A stretch of 64,000 nucleotides of DNA from positions 38,739-102,738 of the forward strand of contig NZ_PDVP01000018.1 in NCBI RefSeq assembly GCF_002727065.1. The letters run 5' to 3'. The DNA comes from Zhengella mangrovi. Its GTDB lineage: Bacteria; Pseudomonadota; Alphaproteobacteria; Rhizobiales; Rhizobiaceae. Both the position numbers and the translations under genes were made by a program. Position 1 is the first letter of the stretch, and each line of letters starts with the position of its first letter. Shown one piece after another: positions 36,483-47,040 of the stretch. The notes beneath the pieces were generated by a model that saw only the letters and a program-made list of their open reading frames with translations, ran no database searches and had not been told where the DNA came from.

Positions 36483-38018
36483 GTGCTGGTGCTTGTTCTC
36501 GCCATCGTTGCGGTCGCCGTGTTCCTGTCCGGACTGAGGCTGGCCTTTCCGCCACCCGTCCCGGCTTCGTCGGCGACGACCGCGCATCCCCCGGCCACCA
36601 CCGGCGCGCTGGCCGGCGGGCTGGAGGAGCAGGTGGCCGCGCATCCGGGCCTGACCGGGATCCTGCCGCTGCCCGATGGCATGGACGCCTTCGTGGCCCG
36701 GCTCGCCCTCGTCCGGGCCGCCGCCTCGTCCATCGACGCGCGCTACTACGTCTGGCAGCGCGACAAGACCGGCCTCGTCCTGATGAAGGCCGTGCTCGAT
36801 GCCGCCGACCGGGGGGTGAAGGTCCGTCTCCTGGTGGATGATGCCGGCACGCCGGACTTCGACGCGGAACTGGCCGCCTTCGCCTGCCACGACAACATCG
36901 AGGTGCGCATCTTCAACCCCTTCATGCTGCGCTGGCCGCGCGTTCTCAATTATGCTTTCGACTTCTTCCGGCTGAACCGCCGCATGCACAACAAGTCGCT
37001 GCTGGTGGACGGCCGGGCGGCGATCGTCGGTGGGCGCAACATCGGGGACGAGTATTTCGCGGCCGGCGACAGCCTGTTCATCGATCTCGACGTGCTCGCC
37101 GTCGGGGAGGTCGTTCCGGCGGTATCGCGCGACTTCGATGCCTACTGGGCCAGCGCATCGGCCATCCCTGCCGAACGGATCATCCCGCACCGAAAGGCAT
37201 CGACCGCGGTGCTGGAAAAGGAAGCGGAAGAGGTCCGCCTGTCACCGGAATTCGCTGAGTATTGCGATGCGCTGGACGAGTCCGGCCTCGTACGCCGGCT
37301 CGGCGCCGGCGAAGACCTGTTCCGATGGACGCGAGCGGACCTTCACTCCGACGATCCCGCCAAGGGGAGGGGCCGGGTGCCCGAGGATCGCCTGCTGATC
37401 CGGTGCCTCTTTCGCGAGATCGGCGAACCGTCCGGGCGCTTCAATCTGGTCTCGCCCTATTTCATTCCCGGAAAGGATGGGGCAGCCACCTTTTCCGGCT
37501 GGGCCCGGAAAGGCATTGCCGTGTCGGTGCTGACGAATGCGCTGGAGACCACGGACGTGGTGGCGGTGCATGCCGGCTACACGAAATACCGCAAGCCTCT
37601 GCTGCGCGACGGTCTTGCGCTGTTCGAACTCAGGCGCGGCGCGGGTGCCCCCGGCGGCAGGGACCGGCTGGGCCTTGTCGGCTCCTCCGCGTCCAGCCTC
37701 CACGCCAAGACCTTCACCGTCGATGGCGAACGCATCTTCGTCGGCTCCTTCAATTTCGATCCCCGCTCGGCGTTGCTGAATTGCGAGATGGGGCTGGTGA
37801 TCGATGACGCCGAGCTTGCAGGTGAACTGGACAGGAGCTTTGCCACGGCCGTGCCCGAGGCGGCCTGGGCCATGTCGCTGGACCGCGATGGCCACCTGGT
37901 CTGGCGCGGCCGGAAGGGCGACGAAACGGTCACGCGCCACGACGAACCCGGCGGTTCGCTCCTGCGCAGCGTCCTGCTGACCGTCATCGGCTGGCTGCCG
38001 GTGGAGTGGCTGTTGTGA
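36483..38018 (+). CDS. Phospholipase D-family protein, ClsC/YmdC-like
   Basis: About 511 residues. An N-terminal hydrophobic segment (to about residue 20) anchors it. Two HKD motifs define the active site: MHNKSLLVDG (His169, Lys171, Asp176) with VGGRNIGDEYF, and LHAKTFTVDG (His407, Lys409, Asp414) with VGSFNFDPRS. The segment DGMDAFVARLALVRAA before YYVW matches the ClsC (YmdC) group of cardiolipin synthases. It may use phosphatidylethanolamine with phosphatidylglycerol, or act as a phospholipase. The start is uncertain: GTG codons at 36483 and 36489 are the first plausible ones after the permease stop codon, and no strong ribosome-binding site is seen. Confidence 0.83.
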   Translation: MLVLVLAIVAVAVFLSGLRLAFPPPVPASSATTAHPPATTGALAGGLEEQVAAHPGLTGILPLPDGMDAFVARLALVRAAASSIDARYYVWQRDKTGLVLMKAVLDAADRGVKVRLLVDDAGTPDFDAELAAFACHDNIEVRIFNPFMLRWPRVLNYAFDFFRLNRRMHNKSLLVDGRAAIVGGRNIGDEYFAAGDSLFIDLDVLAVGEVVPAVSRDFDAYWASASAIPAERIIPHRKASTAVLEKEAEEVRLSPEFAEYCDALDESGLVRRLGAGEDLFRWTRADLHSDDPAKGRGRVPEDRLLIRCLFREIGEPSGRFNLVSPYFIPGKDGAATFSGWARKGIAVSVLTNALETTDVVAVHAGYTKYRKPLLRDGLALFELRRGAGAPGGRDRLGLVGSSASSLHAKTFTVDGERIFVGSFNFDPRSALLNCEMGLVIDDAELAGELDRSFATAVPEAAWAMSLDRDGHLVWRGRKGDETVTRHDEPGGSLLRSVLLTVIGWLPVEWLL

Positions 38019-38048
38019 AATCCGTCGGTCCTGCCGGCTTTCGGGCAA

Positions 38049-40178
38049 TCACTCCCGCGCCATCAGCAGGGAAACGACCGCGCCGGCGGCCTCCGCGATC
38101 ACCGTGCCGGGGCCGAAGATGGCCGCTGCACCGGCCTTGAGCACCGCGTCATGATCCTGCGGCGGGATGACGCCGCCCGCCACGATCAGGATATCGCTCC
38201 GCCCGCGCTTTTCCAGCGCCTCGCGCAGTTCGGGTACCAGGGTCAGGTGCCCGGCGGCCAGCGACGATGCGCCGATCACGTGGACATCGTGCTCGACGGC
38301 GAGGTCCGCCACTTCCTCCGGGGTCTGGAACATGGCGCCGACCACGACGTCGAACCCCAGGTCGCCGAACGCGGTGGCGATGACCTTCTGGCCGCGGTCA
38401 TGGCCGTCCTGGCCCATCTTGGCGACGAGAATGCGCGGGCGCTCGCCGTTCTTTTCCTCGAAGGCCTCGACCTGCTCGATGGCGGCTTCCACCTTCGGAT
38501 CTTCACCGGCGGCGCGGCGATAGATGCCGGCGATGGTGCGGATGTCGGCGACATGCCGCCCGAAGGCTTTTTCCAGCGCCAGGCTGATCTCGCCCACCGT
38601 GGCCTTCGCACGGGCCGCCTTGATGGCGAAAGCGAGCAGGTTGCCATCGCTTTTGGCGGCCTCGGTCAGGTCTGTCAGCGCCTTGTCCACGGCGCCCACG
38701 TCCCGCGTGCCCTTCAGTTCCTGCAGCTTGGCAAGCTGGCGCGCGCGCACCTCCGCGTTGTCCACTTTCAGCACGTCGACCTCGCGGTCGTCCGACGGCC
38801 GGTAGGCATTGACCCCGATCACGGGTTGCTGGCCGGTGTCGATCCGCGCCTGTGTGCGCGCCGATGCCTCCTCGATCCGCATCTTCGGCACGCCCTTCTC
38901 GATGGCCGAGGCCATGCCGCCGAGGTTCTCCACTTCCTCGATATGCGCCAGAGCGCGAACGGCGAGGTCATGCGTCAGCCGTTCGACGAAGGCCGAGCCG
39001 CCCCAGGGATCGATGATCCGCGTCGTTCCGGATTCGCGGGCCAGCACGAGCTGTGTGTTGCGGGCGATCCGCGCCGAATGGTCGGTCGGCAGCGCCAGCG
39101 CCTCGTCGAAGGAATTGGTGTGCAGCGATTGGGTGTGCCCCTGCGTGGCCGCCATGGCTTCCACCATGGTGCGCATCACGTTGTTCCAGGGATCCTGCGC
39201 CGTCAGCGACCACCCCGAGGTCTGGCAATGGGTTCTCAGCGACAGGGACCGCTCGTCGTCGGGCGAAAATTCCTTCTTCATCAGCGTCGCCCAGAGCAGG
39301 CGTGCGGCACGCAGCTTGGCCACTTCCATGAAGAAGTTCATGCCGACGGCCCAGAAGAAGGAAAGGCGCGGCGCGAACGTGTCGATATCCAGCCCGGCGG
39401 CGACGCCGGCACGCGCGTATTCGATGCCGTCGGCGATCGTGTAGGCCAGTTCCAGGTCCGCCGTCGCCCCGGCTTCCTGCATGTGGTAGCCGGAAATCGA
39501 GATCGAGTTGAACCGCGGCATGTGCGTCGAGGTATAGGCGAAGATGTCGGAAATGATCCGCATGGAGGGCTTGGGCGGGTAGATGTAAGTGTTGCGGACC
39601 ATGAACTCCTTGAGGATGTCGTTCTGGATGGTCCCCGACAGCTTGTCCTGGGAAACGCCCTGTTCCTCCGCCGCCACGACATAGAGCGCCATGATCGGCA
39701 GAACCGCGCCGTTCATCGTCATCGAGACGCTCATCTCGTCGAGCGGGATGCCGTCGAAAAGCTGGCGCATGTCGAGGATGGAATCGATCGCGACCCCGGC
39801 CATGCCCACGTCGCCTGCCACGCGCGGGTGGTCGGAATCGTAGCCGCGGTGGGTCGCCAGGTCGAAGGCGACCGATAGGCCCTTCTGTCCCGCCGCCAGG
39901 TTGCGGCGGTAGAAGGCATTGCTCTCCTCTGCCGTCGAGAAGCCGGCGTATTGCCGGATTGTCCAAGGCCGCTGCAAGTACATCGTCGGGTAGGGGCCGC
40001 GGATGAACGGCGTCGCGCCCGGAATGCTGTCGAGAAAGCCCAGGCCGCGAAGCTCCTTCTCGCCATAGGCATGCGCGACGGCGATGCCTTCCGGCGTCGT
40101 CCAGGCTTCGCCGTCCGCCACCGATGCCGGATTGCTGTCGGGCTTCTGCCAGCCGATCCGGGTGAAATCGGGTATCAT
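38049..40178 (-). CDS. mutB: Methylmalonyl-CoA mutase, catalytic B12-binding large subunit
   Basis: 709 residues. The TIM-barrel substrate domain includes [20 protein letters not shown] and [20 protein letters not shown]. The C-terminal cobalamin domain has the D-x-H-x-x-G motif GQDGHDRG (Asp591, His593) with GASSLAAGH and a [11 protein letters not shown] tail. It isomerises (R)-methylmalonyl-CoA and succinyl-CoA, linking propionyl-CoA and branched-chain catabolism to the citric acid cycle. The ATG at 40178 overlaps the mutA stop codon (ATGA) and has GGAGGGG upstream, so translation is coupled. Neither a MeaB-type chaperone nor an epimerase gene is found in the window. Confidence 0.96.
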   Translation of the reverse strand: MIPDFTRIGWQKPDSNPASVADGEAWTTPEGIAVAHAYGEKELRGLGFLDSIPGATPFIRGPYPTMYLQRPWTIRQYAGFSTAEESNAFYRRNLAAGQKGLSVAFDLATHRGYDSDHPRVAGDVGMAGVAIDSILDMRQLFDGIPLDEMSVSMTMNGAVLPIMALYVVAAEEQGVSQDKLSGTIQNDILKEFMVRNTYIYPPKPSMRIISDIFAYTSTHMPRFNSISISGYHMQEAGATADLELAYTIADGIEYARAGVAAGLDIDTFAPRLSFFWAVGMNFFMEVAKLRAARLLWATLMKKEFSPDDERSLSLRTHCQTSGWSLTAQDPWNNVMRTMVEAMAATQGHTQSLHTNSFDEALALPTDHSARIARNTQLVLARESGTTRIIDPWGGSAFVERLTHDLAVRALAHIEEVENLGGMASAIEKGVPKMRIEEASARTQARIDTGQQPVIGVNAYRPSDDREVDVLKVDNAEVRARQLAKLQELKGTRDVGAVDKALTDLTEAAKSDGNLLAFAIKAARAKATVGEISLALEKAFGRHVADIRTIAGIYRRAAGEDPKVEAAIEQVEAFEEKNGERPRILVAKMGQDGHDRGQKVIATAFGDLGFDVVVGAMFQTPEEVADLAVEHDVHVIGASSLAAGHLTLVPELREALEKRGRSDILIVAGGVIPPQDHDAVLKAGAAAIFGPGTVIAEAAGAVVSLLMARE

Positions 40179-41611
40179 GAAGCCCCTCCGGCCATCTGCT
40201 CGATCCGGGTGATGTCGAGCCGTTCGCAGCGCACGGACCCGTCCGTCGGCATCGGGCGGCGCTCGGCCTGCCACGTCGTCACCGGCCGGTCGTCACCCGG
40301 CGGGTAGATCGTCGAGCCGACAAGCACCCGCTCGCCATCGCGATAGGCCTTGGCGCGGACTTCTGCGGCCGCCTTCACGCGGACCTGGAACGCCCCGTCG
40401 AGCAGGCTTTGCAGGATGCCGCCTTCCGCCTCGATGGCCTGGAATTCCGTCCAGGCGGCTTCGCAAAGGCGATCGGTCAGCGTCTCGATGGCGCCGGATC
40501 CCGAGGCCGGATCGGCGACGAACCAGAGCCGGCTTTCCTGGGCCAGCACGAGCTGGGTGTTGCGCGCAAGGCGGCGTGCGAAATCGTCCGGCAGGCCATG
40601 GGCGAAGCTGTGCGGCAGCACGGAGATCGTGTCCGCACCTCCGACGGCGGCGCTGAAGCAGGCAATCGTGTTGCGCAGCAGGTTGGTCTCCGCATCGCGC
40701 CGGGTCAGCATGCGGAACGAGGTTTCCGCATGGATGGAGGTGGCCGATGGTTCGATGCCGCAGGCCTCCTGCAGCCGCGTCCATAGCAGGCGCAGGGCGC
40801 GGATCTTCGCCATGGTCATGAACTGGTCGCTGTCCGCCGAGACGCAGAAGCCGATATGCGGCGCCGCATAGACCAGCGGCTGGCGGGCTTCCTCGAACAT
40901 GCGCATGTGCCCGGCGGCGAGCGAAAGCATGGCCGCCAGTTCCTGGGCCTCGGTCGCGCCGGCGTTGTGATAGACGCGCCCGTCCGCTTCCAGCAGAACG
41001 CCGGGAACCTGCATGGCGAAGAAGTGCGCCAGCGACTGCGGCATCGAGGCGCGCAGTGCCGCGATCGACATCCGCAGCCGCCCGGTGCCGGCGAAGATTG
41101 CAGCCGGATCGATGCCGAAGGACAGCGACAGCGAGGCGGGGTTGACCCGCTTCTTCATCAGCAGCGCCACCATCCAGTCGAGCGAATTGCGGCTGGAGGG
41201 GTGGACGTCGATCCGGAGGTGCGTCTGGTCGAGCGGAACGGCGTCCAGAACGGCCGCGAGCGTGTCCGGGCTGGCAGTCAGTCCATAGCCGAAGGCATTG
41301 GGCGCGCCTTCGAAGACCAGCGCAAGCCCGTTGGCGCCGCCGTCCAGGTCCTCGGCGATCTGGCGCGTCGCCCGCTCCGTGTCGGGATCGTCCACCCGTT
41401 GCACCATCGTCCACGGCTGTCCGCCATGGGCGCCTGTCACCAGGCGCGGCGTGGCCGGCGGCGAAAGCGGATCGATGCGGATACCGTCGTCGCTGTGCGA
41501 AACCAGAGTGTTCTCGTAGTCCGCGCCCTTCAGCGCCTTTTCCGCCAGTTGCCGCCAGTGGTCCATGCCGAGTGCATCGAATGAAACCTGCTTGAGGACC
41601 GCCGCGTCCAT
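40175..41611 (-). CDS. mutA: Methylmalonyl-CoA mutase, small subunit
   Basis: 478 residues covering only the mutase barrel and lacking the C-terminal D-x-H-x-x-G cobalamin domain, which is how MutA-type subunits differ from MutB. Barrel motifs include [15 protein letters not shown], the SFGIDPAA strand and [17 protein letters not shown]. It has no catalytic role of its own but forms the heterodimer with MutB. A GGAGGTGG site precedes the ATG at 41611. It is divergent from the HerA-like ATPase gene across 220 bp. Confidence 0.93.
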   Translation of the reverse strand: MDAAVLKQVSFDALGMDHWRQLAEKALKGADYENTLVSHSDDGIRIDPLSPPATPRLVTGAHGGQPWTMVQRVDDPDTERATRQIAEDLDGGANGLALVFEGAPNAFGYGLTASPDTLAAVLDAVPLDQTHLRIDVHPSSRNSLDWMVALLMKKRVNPASLSLSFGIDPAAIFAGTGRLRMSIAALRASMPQSLAHFFAMQVPGVLLEADGRVYHNAGATEAQELAAMLSLAAGHMRMFEEARQPLVYAAPHIGFCVSADSDQFMTMAKIRALRLLWTRLQEACGIEPSATSIHAETSFRMLTRRDAETNLLRNTIACFSAAVGGADTISVLPHSFAHGLPDDFARRLARNTQLVLAQESRLWFVADPASGSGAIETLTDRLCEAAWTEFQAIEAEGGILQSLLDGAFQVRVKAAAEVRAKAYRDGERVLVGSTIYPPGDDRPVTTWQAERRPMPTDGSVRCERLDITRIEQMAGGAS

Positions 41612-41831
41612 TCCACCTCCGATCCGGCATGTCGAAACCCTGTTTTGACTTTATGGGCGTGTTCGGCAAGGAGCAATGGGCACAATGGCCCAACCGTGCC
41701 ATCGGCCGTTTGCCGCGGCGCGGTTGCAACACTTTGTGACCCCGCCGGCCACATCAGGGGCGTCACGCCATTGTGGCGAAGGCGGTGCTTGGATATATGC
41801 GGTTGCATCTAGGTGCGAATGGAGGGCAGTC

Positions 41832-43424
41832 ATGAGCGCTGCGGACAGGATTTTCATCGGTGCCAGCCGGACACCGGACGACAGCTACCAGCGGCCCGAG
41901 GAACTGCTCCTCAAGTATGCCAACAGGCACGGCCTGATCACCGGCGCCACCGGCACCGGCAAGACGGTGACGCTCCAGATCCTGGCGGAATCCTTTTCCA
42001 ACGCCGGCGTTCCGGTCTTTGCCGCCGACATCAAGGGCGACCTCTCCGGCATCGCCGCCATCGGCGAACCCAAGGATTTCCTCGCCAAGCGCGCCGAGAT
42101 GATTCGTCTCGAGGACTACGAGTTCCAGGAGTTCCCGGTGATCTTCTGGGATCTTTTCGGCGAGCAGGGCCATCCGATCCGGGCCACCATCTCCGAAATG
42201 GGACCGTTGCTGCTGGCCCGCCTCATGAACCTGTCGGAAGCCCAGGAAGGCGTACTCAACATCGCCTTCCAGATCGCCGACGAGCAGGGCCTCCTGCTCT
42301 TGGACATGAAGGACCTGCAGTCGCTCCTCGTCCATGTCGCCGAGCATGCCGACGAGATCTCGAAACGCTACGGCAACGTGCAGAAGGCCTCGGTCGGCGC
42401 CATCCAGCGCTCGCTGCTCGTGCTTGAACGCCAGGGCGGCACCCACTTCTTCGGCGAACCCGCCCTGCGCATTGCCGACATCATGCGCACCACGCCGGAT
42501 GGCCGCGGCGCCGTCAACGTGCTCGCCGCCGACAAGCTGATGATGAACCCGCGCCTTTACGGCACTTTCCTGCTGTGGCTCCTGTCGGAACTCTTCGAGG
42601 AACTGCCCGAGGTCGGCGATCCGGAGAAGCCGCGCCTGGTCTTCTTCTTCGACGAGGCGCACCTGCTCTTCGACGAGGCGCCGAAAATCCTGCTCGAACG
42701 CATCGAGCAGGTTGTCCGTCTGATTCGCTCCAAGGGCGTGGGGGTCTATTTCGTCACCCAGAATCCGCTCGATGTGCCGGACACGGTCCTGGCCCAGCTT
42801 GGCAACCGCATCCAGCATGCCCTGCGCGCCTACACGCCGCGGGAACAGAAGGCAGTGAAGACGGCGGCCGACACCTTCCGTCCCAACCCGGATTTCGACA
42901 CCTACGAGCAGATCACCAAGCTCGGCGTCGGCGAGGCCCTGGTCTCGACGCTGGAGACGAAGGGCGTGCCGTCCATGGTGCAGCGGACTCTCGTCCGCCC
43001 GCCGTCGTCGCGGCTGGGTCCGATCACCGACGCGGAACGCAAGAAGATCATGCAGCTCAGCCCGGTTGCCGGCCAGTACGACGAGACCGTCGATCGTGAA
43101 TCCGCCTACGAGGTGCTGGAAAAGCGCGCCAAGCAGGCGGCCCTGGAGGAAGAGGAAGCCAAGCGTCGCGAGGAGGAGGAAAGCCGCCGCGAGGTGGAAC
43201 TGCGCAACCGCGAAAAGGAAGAGCGGGATTCCTCCGGTGGCTGGACCATTCCCGGCTGGGGATCGGACGAGGCCCCGTCGACGAAGAGCCGCTCGTCGTC
43301 GCGCCGGCGGACATCCAACCGCCAGAGCGTGACCGAGGCGGCGATCAAGTCGGTTGTGCGCTCGGTCGGCTCCTCGCTCGGCCGGGCGCTGGTGCGCGGC
43401 ATCCTCGGCAGCCTGCGGCGGTAA
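41832..43424 (+). CDS. HerA-like ATPase of the DUF853 (YjgR) family
   Basis: 530 residues. The Walker A motif is GATGTGKT (38-45) and Walker B is LVFFFDEAH (Asp274), followed by the [13 protein letters not shown] sensor-like segment. This order is characteristic of the DUF853/YjgR branch of HerA/FtsK-type ATPases. A charged coiled region (about 430-470) and a basic Ser/Arg-rich segment precede the C-terminal helix, so it may bind nucleic acid or membrane. Biological role in this branch is not established. GGAGGG five bases before the ATG at 41832 fixes the start. A perfect hairpin terminator follows at 43466-43491. Confidence 0.9.
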   Translation: MSAADRIFIGASRTPDDSYQRPEELLLKYANRHGLITGATGTGKTVTLQILAESFSNAGVPVFAADIKGDLSGIAAIGEPKDFLAKRAEMIRLEDYEFQEFPVIFWDLFGEQGHPIRATISEMGPLLLARLMNLSEAQEGVLNIAFQIADEQGLLLLDMKDLQSLLVHVAEHADEISKRYGNVQKASVGAIQRSLLVLERQGGTHFFGEPALRIADIMRTTPDGRGAVNVLAADKLMMNPRLYGTFLLWLLSELFEELPEVGDPEKPRLVFFFDEAHLLFDEAPKILLERIEQVVRLIRSKGVGVYFVTQNPLDVPDTVLAQLGNRIQHALRAYTPREQKAVKTAADTFRPNPDFDTYEQITKLGVGEALVSTLETKGVPSMVQRTLVRPPSSRLGPITDAERKKIMQLSPVAGQYDETVDRESAYEVLEKRAKQAALEEEEAKRREEEESRREVELRNREKEERDSSGGWTIPGWGSDEAPSTKSRSSSRRRTSNRQSVTEAAIKSVVRSVGSSLGRALVRGILGSLRR

Positions 43425-43465
43425 TCACGCAGCACCGGCCCATCGGAGCCGTGCACGGAAGAAGG

Positions 43466-43491
43466 AAAGCCGGCCCCGGGGCCGGCTTTTT
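43466..43491 (+). terminator. Rho-independent terminator of the HerA-like gene
   Basis: A perfect 24-nt palindrome (43466-43489, half-site AAAGCCGGCCCC) ends in a run of five T (43487-43491). It lies 41 bp past the stop codon. Confidence 0.85.
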
Positions 43492-43514
43492 CTCGGGTAG
43501 CCATCCGGACCGGA

Positions 43515-44270
43515 TCAGGAGACCGGCGCAGCCAGCGTGTTGGTGACGAGGATCGGTGTCTGCTCGGGCACCCGGTTGTAGAGGTCGATGATGTCCTGGT
43601 TCATCAGCCGCACGCAGCCGGACGACACGTTCTTGCCGATCGACCACCATTCGGGCGAACCATGCAGGCGGTACAGCGTGTCCTTGCCGTCCTCGTAGAT
43701 GTAAAGCGCACGCGCGCCGAGCGGGTTCATCGGGCCGCCGTCCATGCCGCCCAGCCACTGGTCGTTTTCCTTGTCGTAGGTCGTGCGGTATTTCTCCAGC
43801 TTCGGCTCGCGGGCGATCATCTCTTCCGGCGGGTGCCATTTCGGCCAGACGGCCTTGCGCTCGATGTAACCGCGACCGGTCCACTCGAACCCTTCGCGCC
43901 CCAGGCCGACGCCGTAGCGCATCGCCATCCCGTCATCCTGCGTGAAATAGACGAAGTGGTTGTTGGTATCGACGATCAGCATGCCGGCCGGCTCGCCGGT
44001 CAGGTTCGGAACAAGCTGGCGGCGGAACTGCCTGGGAACCTTCTGCCACGGCACGCCGGGAACCTTGAACCCGTTGTCCTCGACCGGCGCATACATCAGC
44101 GCCGGCTCGGCCAGGCCGATGACCGGCGCCTTCGGGGCAGGCGGAGCAACGGGCTCGACGGACCGGGTCCGGGTGCGGGTCGTGCTGCAACCCGAAAGGG
44201 CGAGGGCGGCGACCGAGCCGGCCCCGGCCAGGAGGCGTCGGCGCGACAGGGTTGCTTTCAGATCGTTCAT
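43515..44270 (-). CDS. L,D-transpeptidase (YkuD/ErfK), lipoprotein with Arg-rich signal
   Basis: 251 residues. The N-terminus has SRRRLLAGAG followed by a lipobox LSGC (Cys28), so it is predicted to be a lipoprotein, possibly exported by the Tat route. A Pro-rich linker leads to the YkuD domain. The catalytic site is HGSPEWWSIGKNVSSGCVRL, giving His203 and Cys219. Such enzymes form 3-3 peptidoglycan cross-links or attach outer-membrane proteins to peptidoglycan. The start at 44270 is chosen because it begins the signal. It is transcribed in the same direction as the haloacid dehalogenase gene, 160 bp downstream of it. Confidence 0.88.
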   Translation of the reverse strand: MNDLKATLSRRRLLAGAGSVAALALSGCSTTRTRTRSVEPVAPPAPKAPVIGLAEPALMYAPVEDNGFKVPGVPWQKVPRQFRRQLVPNLTGEPAGMLIVDTNNHFVYFTQDDGMAMRYGVGLGREGFEWTGRGYIERKAVWPKWHPPEEMIAREPKLEKYRTTYDKENDQWLGGMDGGPMNPLGARALYIYEDGKDTLYRLHGSPEWWSIGKNVSSGCVRLMNQDIIDLYNRVPEQTPILVTNTLAAPVS

Positions 44271-44430
44271 GGTCGGTCCATTCTCCTGCGGTGACGGCAT
44301 GGCAACGCATCATCGCCGCGCCGGTTCCTGATCCGGTCCCTCATGCGGGCTTGATTCTGGCCACAATGTGTTGGCCGCCGTCCTGGCTGCGATTTGTCCT
44401 CAAGTAGCGCCTGCTTGAGTTTCTTGACAA

Positions 44431-45093
44431 TCACAACACTGTGACGAGCCCGTCCAGCGACGGCAGGATCAGGTTTGCCGGCATGTCGGCATATTCGTCC
44501 GGCTGGCCGGTCCGGTTGATCCAGACCGTATGAAAGCCGAAATGCGCCGCGCCGGCAATGTCCCAGCGGTTCGACGACTGGAAGGAGACGGCATCCGGGT
44601 AGAGCTTCCAGTTCGCGCTGACCAGGTCGTAGACCTCGAACTTGGTCTTGAAGGTCTTGAGCGGATCGACGGAGAAGACGTCGTCGAGCAGCAGGTCAAG
44701 CCCGGAGGACCGGACCGCGGCGTCGAGCATCGCCGGGGAGCCGTTCGACAGGATGGCAAGCCGGGCGCCACGGTCCTTCAGCGTCTTCAGGATGCCGGGC
44801 ACTTCCGGGTAGCAATCGAGTTTCCAGTAGGCGTCGAGGAACTGCTGGCGCAGACCCCGGTCGACGCTGGGAACCTTCTGGAAGGCGAAATCGAGCGCTT
44901 CTTCCGTCAACTGCCAGAAATCGCGGTAGGCACCGGTCATTGCCCGGATCCAGGAATATTCGAGCTGCTTGGCCCGCCAGATCTCCGAGAGGGCCTGTCC
45001 GTCGGGTCCGGCCGCTGCGGCATGGCGGCGCACGGCGGCATGGACGTCGAACAGCGTGCCGTAGGCGTCGAAGACGAAGGCTTTGTAGGGCAT
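44431..45093 (-). CDS. Haloacid dehalogenase, type II
   Basis: 220 residues of the HAD superfamily. The nucleophile Asp9 is in FVFDAYGTLFD, motif II is ILSNGSP, Lys follows in DPLKTFK, and motif III is SSNRWDIAGAAHFGF. The WDIAGA variant and overall length match L-2-haloacid dehalogenases, which hydrolyse 2-halo acids to 2-hydroxy acids. Actual substrate may be another phosphate-free compound. AGGAGG is placed before the ATG at 45093; longer in-frame reading upstream is not supported. Divergent from the aminotransferase gene across 163 bp. Confidence 0.9.
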   Translation of the reverse strand: MPYKAFVFDAYGTLFDVHAAVRRHAAAAGPDGQALSEIWRAKQLEYSWIRAMTGAYRDFWQLTEEALDFAFQKVPSVDRGLRQQFLDAYWKLDCYPEVPGILKTLKDRGARLAILSNGSPAMLDAAVRSSGLDLLLDDVFSVDPLKTFKTKFEVYDLVSANWKLYPDAVSFQSSNRWDIAGAAHFGFHTVWINRTGQPDEYADMPANLILPSLDGLVTVL

Positions 45094-45256
45094 GGGATCC
45101 TCCTGGCTTCGCGACTTTTCGGCCCGCTCGCCGCGGGCGTCAAGGGAGAGTTGGCGAAAACACGCGCACATCGGCGGCCAAAGGATTGACCTGCCATGCT
45201 TTTGGGCTTTCGATGGCGCCCCGATGAAAACGCTGAACCGACGGGGGCGCAAAACA

Positions 45257-46123
45257 ATGGCTGTCGATACGACCGCGCAATCCACCACCTGGACCTGGGT
45301 TGACGGAGACTGGCACGAGGGCAATCCGCCGCTGATCGGACCGCGCAGCCATGCCATGTGGCTGGGATCCACCGTTTTCGACGGTGCGCGCTGGTTCGAG
45401 AACGTGGCGCCGGACCTCGACCTTCATTGCCAGCGCGTGAACCGGTCCGCCGAGGCCCTGCTGATGAAGCCGACCATGACCGCCGAGGCGATCGAGGCCC
45501 TGGCCTGGGAAGGCATCAAGCGGTTCGATGGCAAGACCGCCATCTACGTCAAGCCGATGTACTGGGCCGAGCACGGCGGCTACATGGGCGTGCCGGCCGA
45601 TCCCGAATCGACCCGCTTCGCGCTCTGCCTGTTCGAAACGCCGATGATCGCACCATCGGGCTTTTCCGTCACGGTTTCACCCTTCCGCCGTCCGACGATC
45701 GAGTGCATGCCGACCAATGCCAAGGCCGGATGCCTCTATCCCAACAATGCCCGCGCGGTTCTCGAAGCGCGGTCCCGCGGTTTCGACAACTGCCTCGTGC
45801 GCGACATGCTGGGCAATATCGCGGAGACAGGGACGTCCAACATCTTCATGGTGCGCGATGGCGAGGTCTTCACGCCGGCGCCGAACGGCACCTTCCTGTC
45901 GGGCATCACCCGCTCGCGCACCATCGCGCTGTTGCGCGCCAAGGGGATGACCGTCACCGAAAAGACGCTGACCATCGACGACTTCATGGCCGCCGACGAG
46001 ATCTTCTCCACCGGCAATCATTCCAAGGTCGTTCCGGTCATCCGCATCGAGGATCGGGAGCTCCAGGCAGGACCCGTCGCCCGCACGGCGCGCGATCTCT
46101 ACTGGGAATGGGCGCACGCCTGA
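45257..46123 (+). CDS. ilvE: Branched-chain amino acid aminotransferase (fold type IV)
   Basis: 288 residues of the class IV PLP aminotransferases. The N-terminal substrate loop is WLGSTVFDGARWF, the PLP-binding Lys156 is in TNAKAGCLYPNN, and the cofactor Glu region follows in NIAETGTSNIFM, with FLSGITRSRTI. It transfers amino groups between branched-chain amino acids and 2-oxoglutarate, but D-amino-acid and aminodeoxychorismate enzymes share the fold, so BCAT is the best but not the only reading. The ATG at 45257 is preferred because its N-terminus fits the family; an upstream ATG at 45224 would add 11 residues. Confidence 0.85.
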   Translation: MAVDTTAQSTTWTWVDGDWHEGNPPLIGPRSHAMWLGSTVFDGARWFENVAPDLDLHCQRVNRSAEALLMKPTMTAEAIEALAWEGIKRFDGKTAIYVKPMYWAEHGGYMGVPADPESTRFALCLFETPMIAPSGFSVTVSPFRRPTIECMPTNAKAGCLYPNNARAVLEARSRGFDNCLVRDMLGNIAETGTSNIFMVRDGEVFTPAPNGTFLSGITRSRTIALLRAKGMTVTEKTLTIDDFMAADEIFSTGNHSKVVPVIRIEDRELQAGPVARTARDLYWEWAHA

Positions 46124-46249
46124 ACCGCGAAGACGGTTTGCAAGTCTCGGCTTTTTCTGGAAATAAAGGCGCTGGTTTCTTGCCGCCAGCCGTTGGCACC
46201 ATATGTCTGTCGGCAGCCGCAATTCAAAATTCGCCAAGAGGAGATGAAG

Positions 46250-46846
46250 ATGGCTTTCGAACTTCCCGACCTGCCTTATGACTATGAAGCGCTGGCTCCG
46301 TACATGTCCCGGGAAACCCTGGAATACCATCACGACAAGCACCACAAGGCCTATGTCGACAACGGCAACAAGCTGGCCGAGGAAGCCGGCATGGCCGGCC
46401 TTTCGCTGGAGGATGTCGTCAGGCAGAGCCACGGCAAGATCCCCGGCCTGTTCAACAACGCCGCCCAGCACTACAACCACGTCCACTTCTGGAACTGGAT
46501 GAAGAAGGGCGGCGGCGGAAAGTCCCTGCCGGGCGCCCTGCAGAAGGCTGTTGATTCCGATCTCGGCGGCTACGACAAGTTCCGCGCCGACTTCATCAAC
46601 GCCGGCACCACGCAGTTCGGCTCCGGCTGGGCCTGGGTCGCCGTCAAGGATGGCAAGCTGGAGATCATGAAGACGCCGAACGGCGAGAACCCGCTGGTTC
46701 ATGGCGCCACGCCGATCCTCGGCGTCGATGTCTGGGAACACTCCTATTACATCGACTATCGCAACGCCCGCCCGAAATATCTCGAGGCGTTTGTTGATAG
46801 CCTGATCAACTGGGACTATGTCCTGGAAATGTACGAGAAGGCCTGA
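46250..46846 (+). CDS. sodB: Superoxide dismutase, Fe type
   Basis: 198 residues. Metal ligands are His27 (EYHHDKHH), His77 (AAQHYNHVHFW), Asp160 and His164 (GVDVWEHSYY). Gln73 in the AAQ motif is the usual mark of iron-type enzymes, in contrast with the Gly-Gly-His of Mn types. It converts superoxide to oxygen and hydrogen peroxide in the cytoplasm. AGAGGAG (46237-46243) abuts an ATG at 46244 and is correctly spaced for the ATG at 46250, which is therefore taken as the start. A hairpin terminator follows at 46866-46889. Confidence 0.95.
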   Translation: MAFELPDLPYDYEALAPYMSRETLEYHHDKHHKAYVDNGNKLAEEAGMAGLSLEDVVRQSHGKIPGLFNNAAQHYNHVHFWNWMKKGGGGKSLPGALQKAVDSDLGGYDKFRADFINAGTTQFGSGWAWVAVKDGKLEIMKTPNGENPLVHGATPILGVDVWEHSYYIDYRNARPKYLEAFVDSLINWDYVLEMYEKA

Positions 46847-46865
46847 TCGCCAGGCGAATGGAAAG

Positions 46866-46889
46866 CCCCGGTCCTGTACCGGGGTTTTT
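46866..46889 (+). terminator. Rho-independent terminator of sodB
   Basis: A 7-bp stem (CCCCGGT at 46866-46872 with ACCGGGG at 46878-46884) with a 5-nt loop is followed by five T (46885-46889), 20 bp after the stop codon. Confidence 0.88.
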
Positions 46890-47040
46890 CTTGTGCTGTC
46901 ATCAATCTGTGAACGCTGAGTTGCATTTTGACGCAGGTGACCTCACGGAACCGTGATCCCGATTCCCGGGGGAATCAATATGATGGCGTGTACCCGTGGC
47001 TGTTGCCCCGGCAGGTTGAACCCAAGGAAGGACTGTTTCG

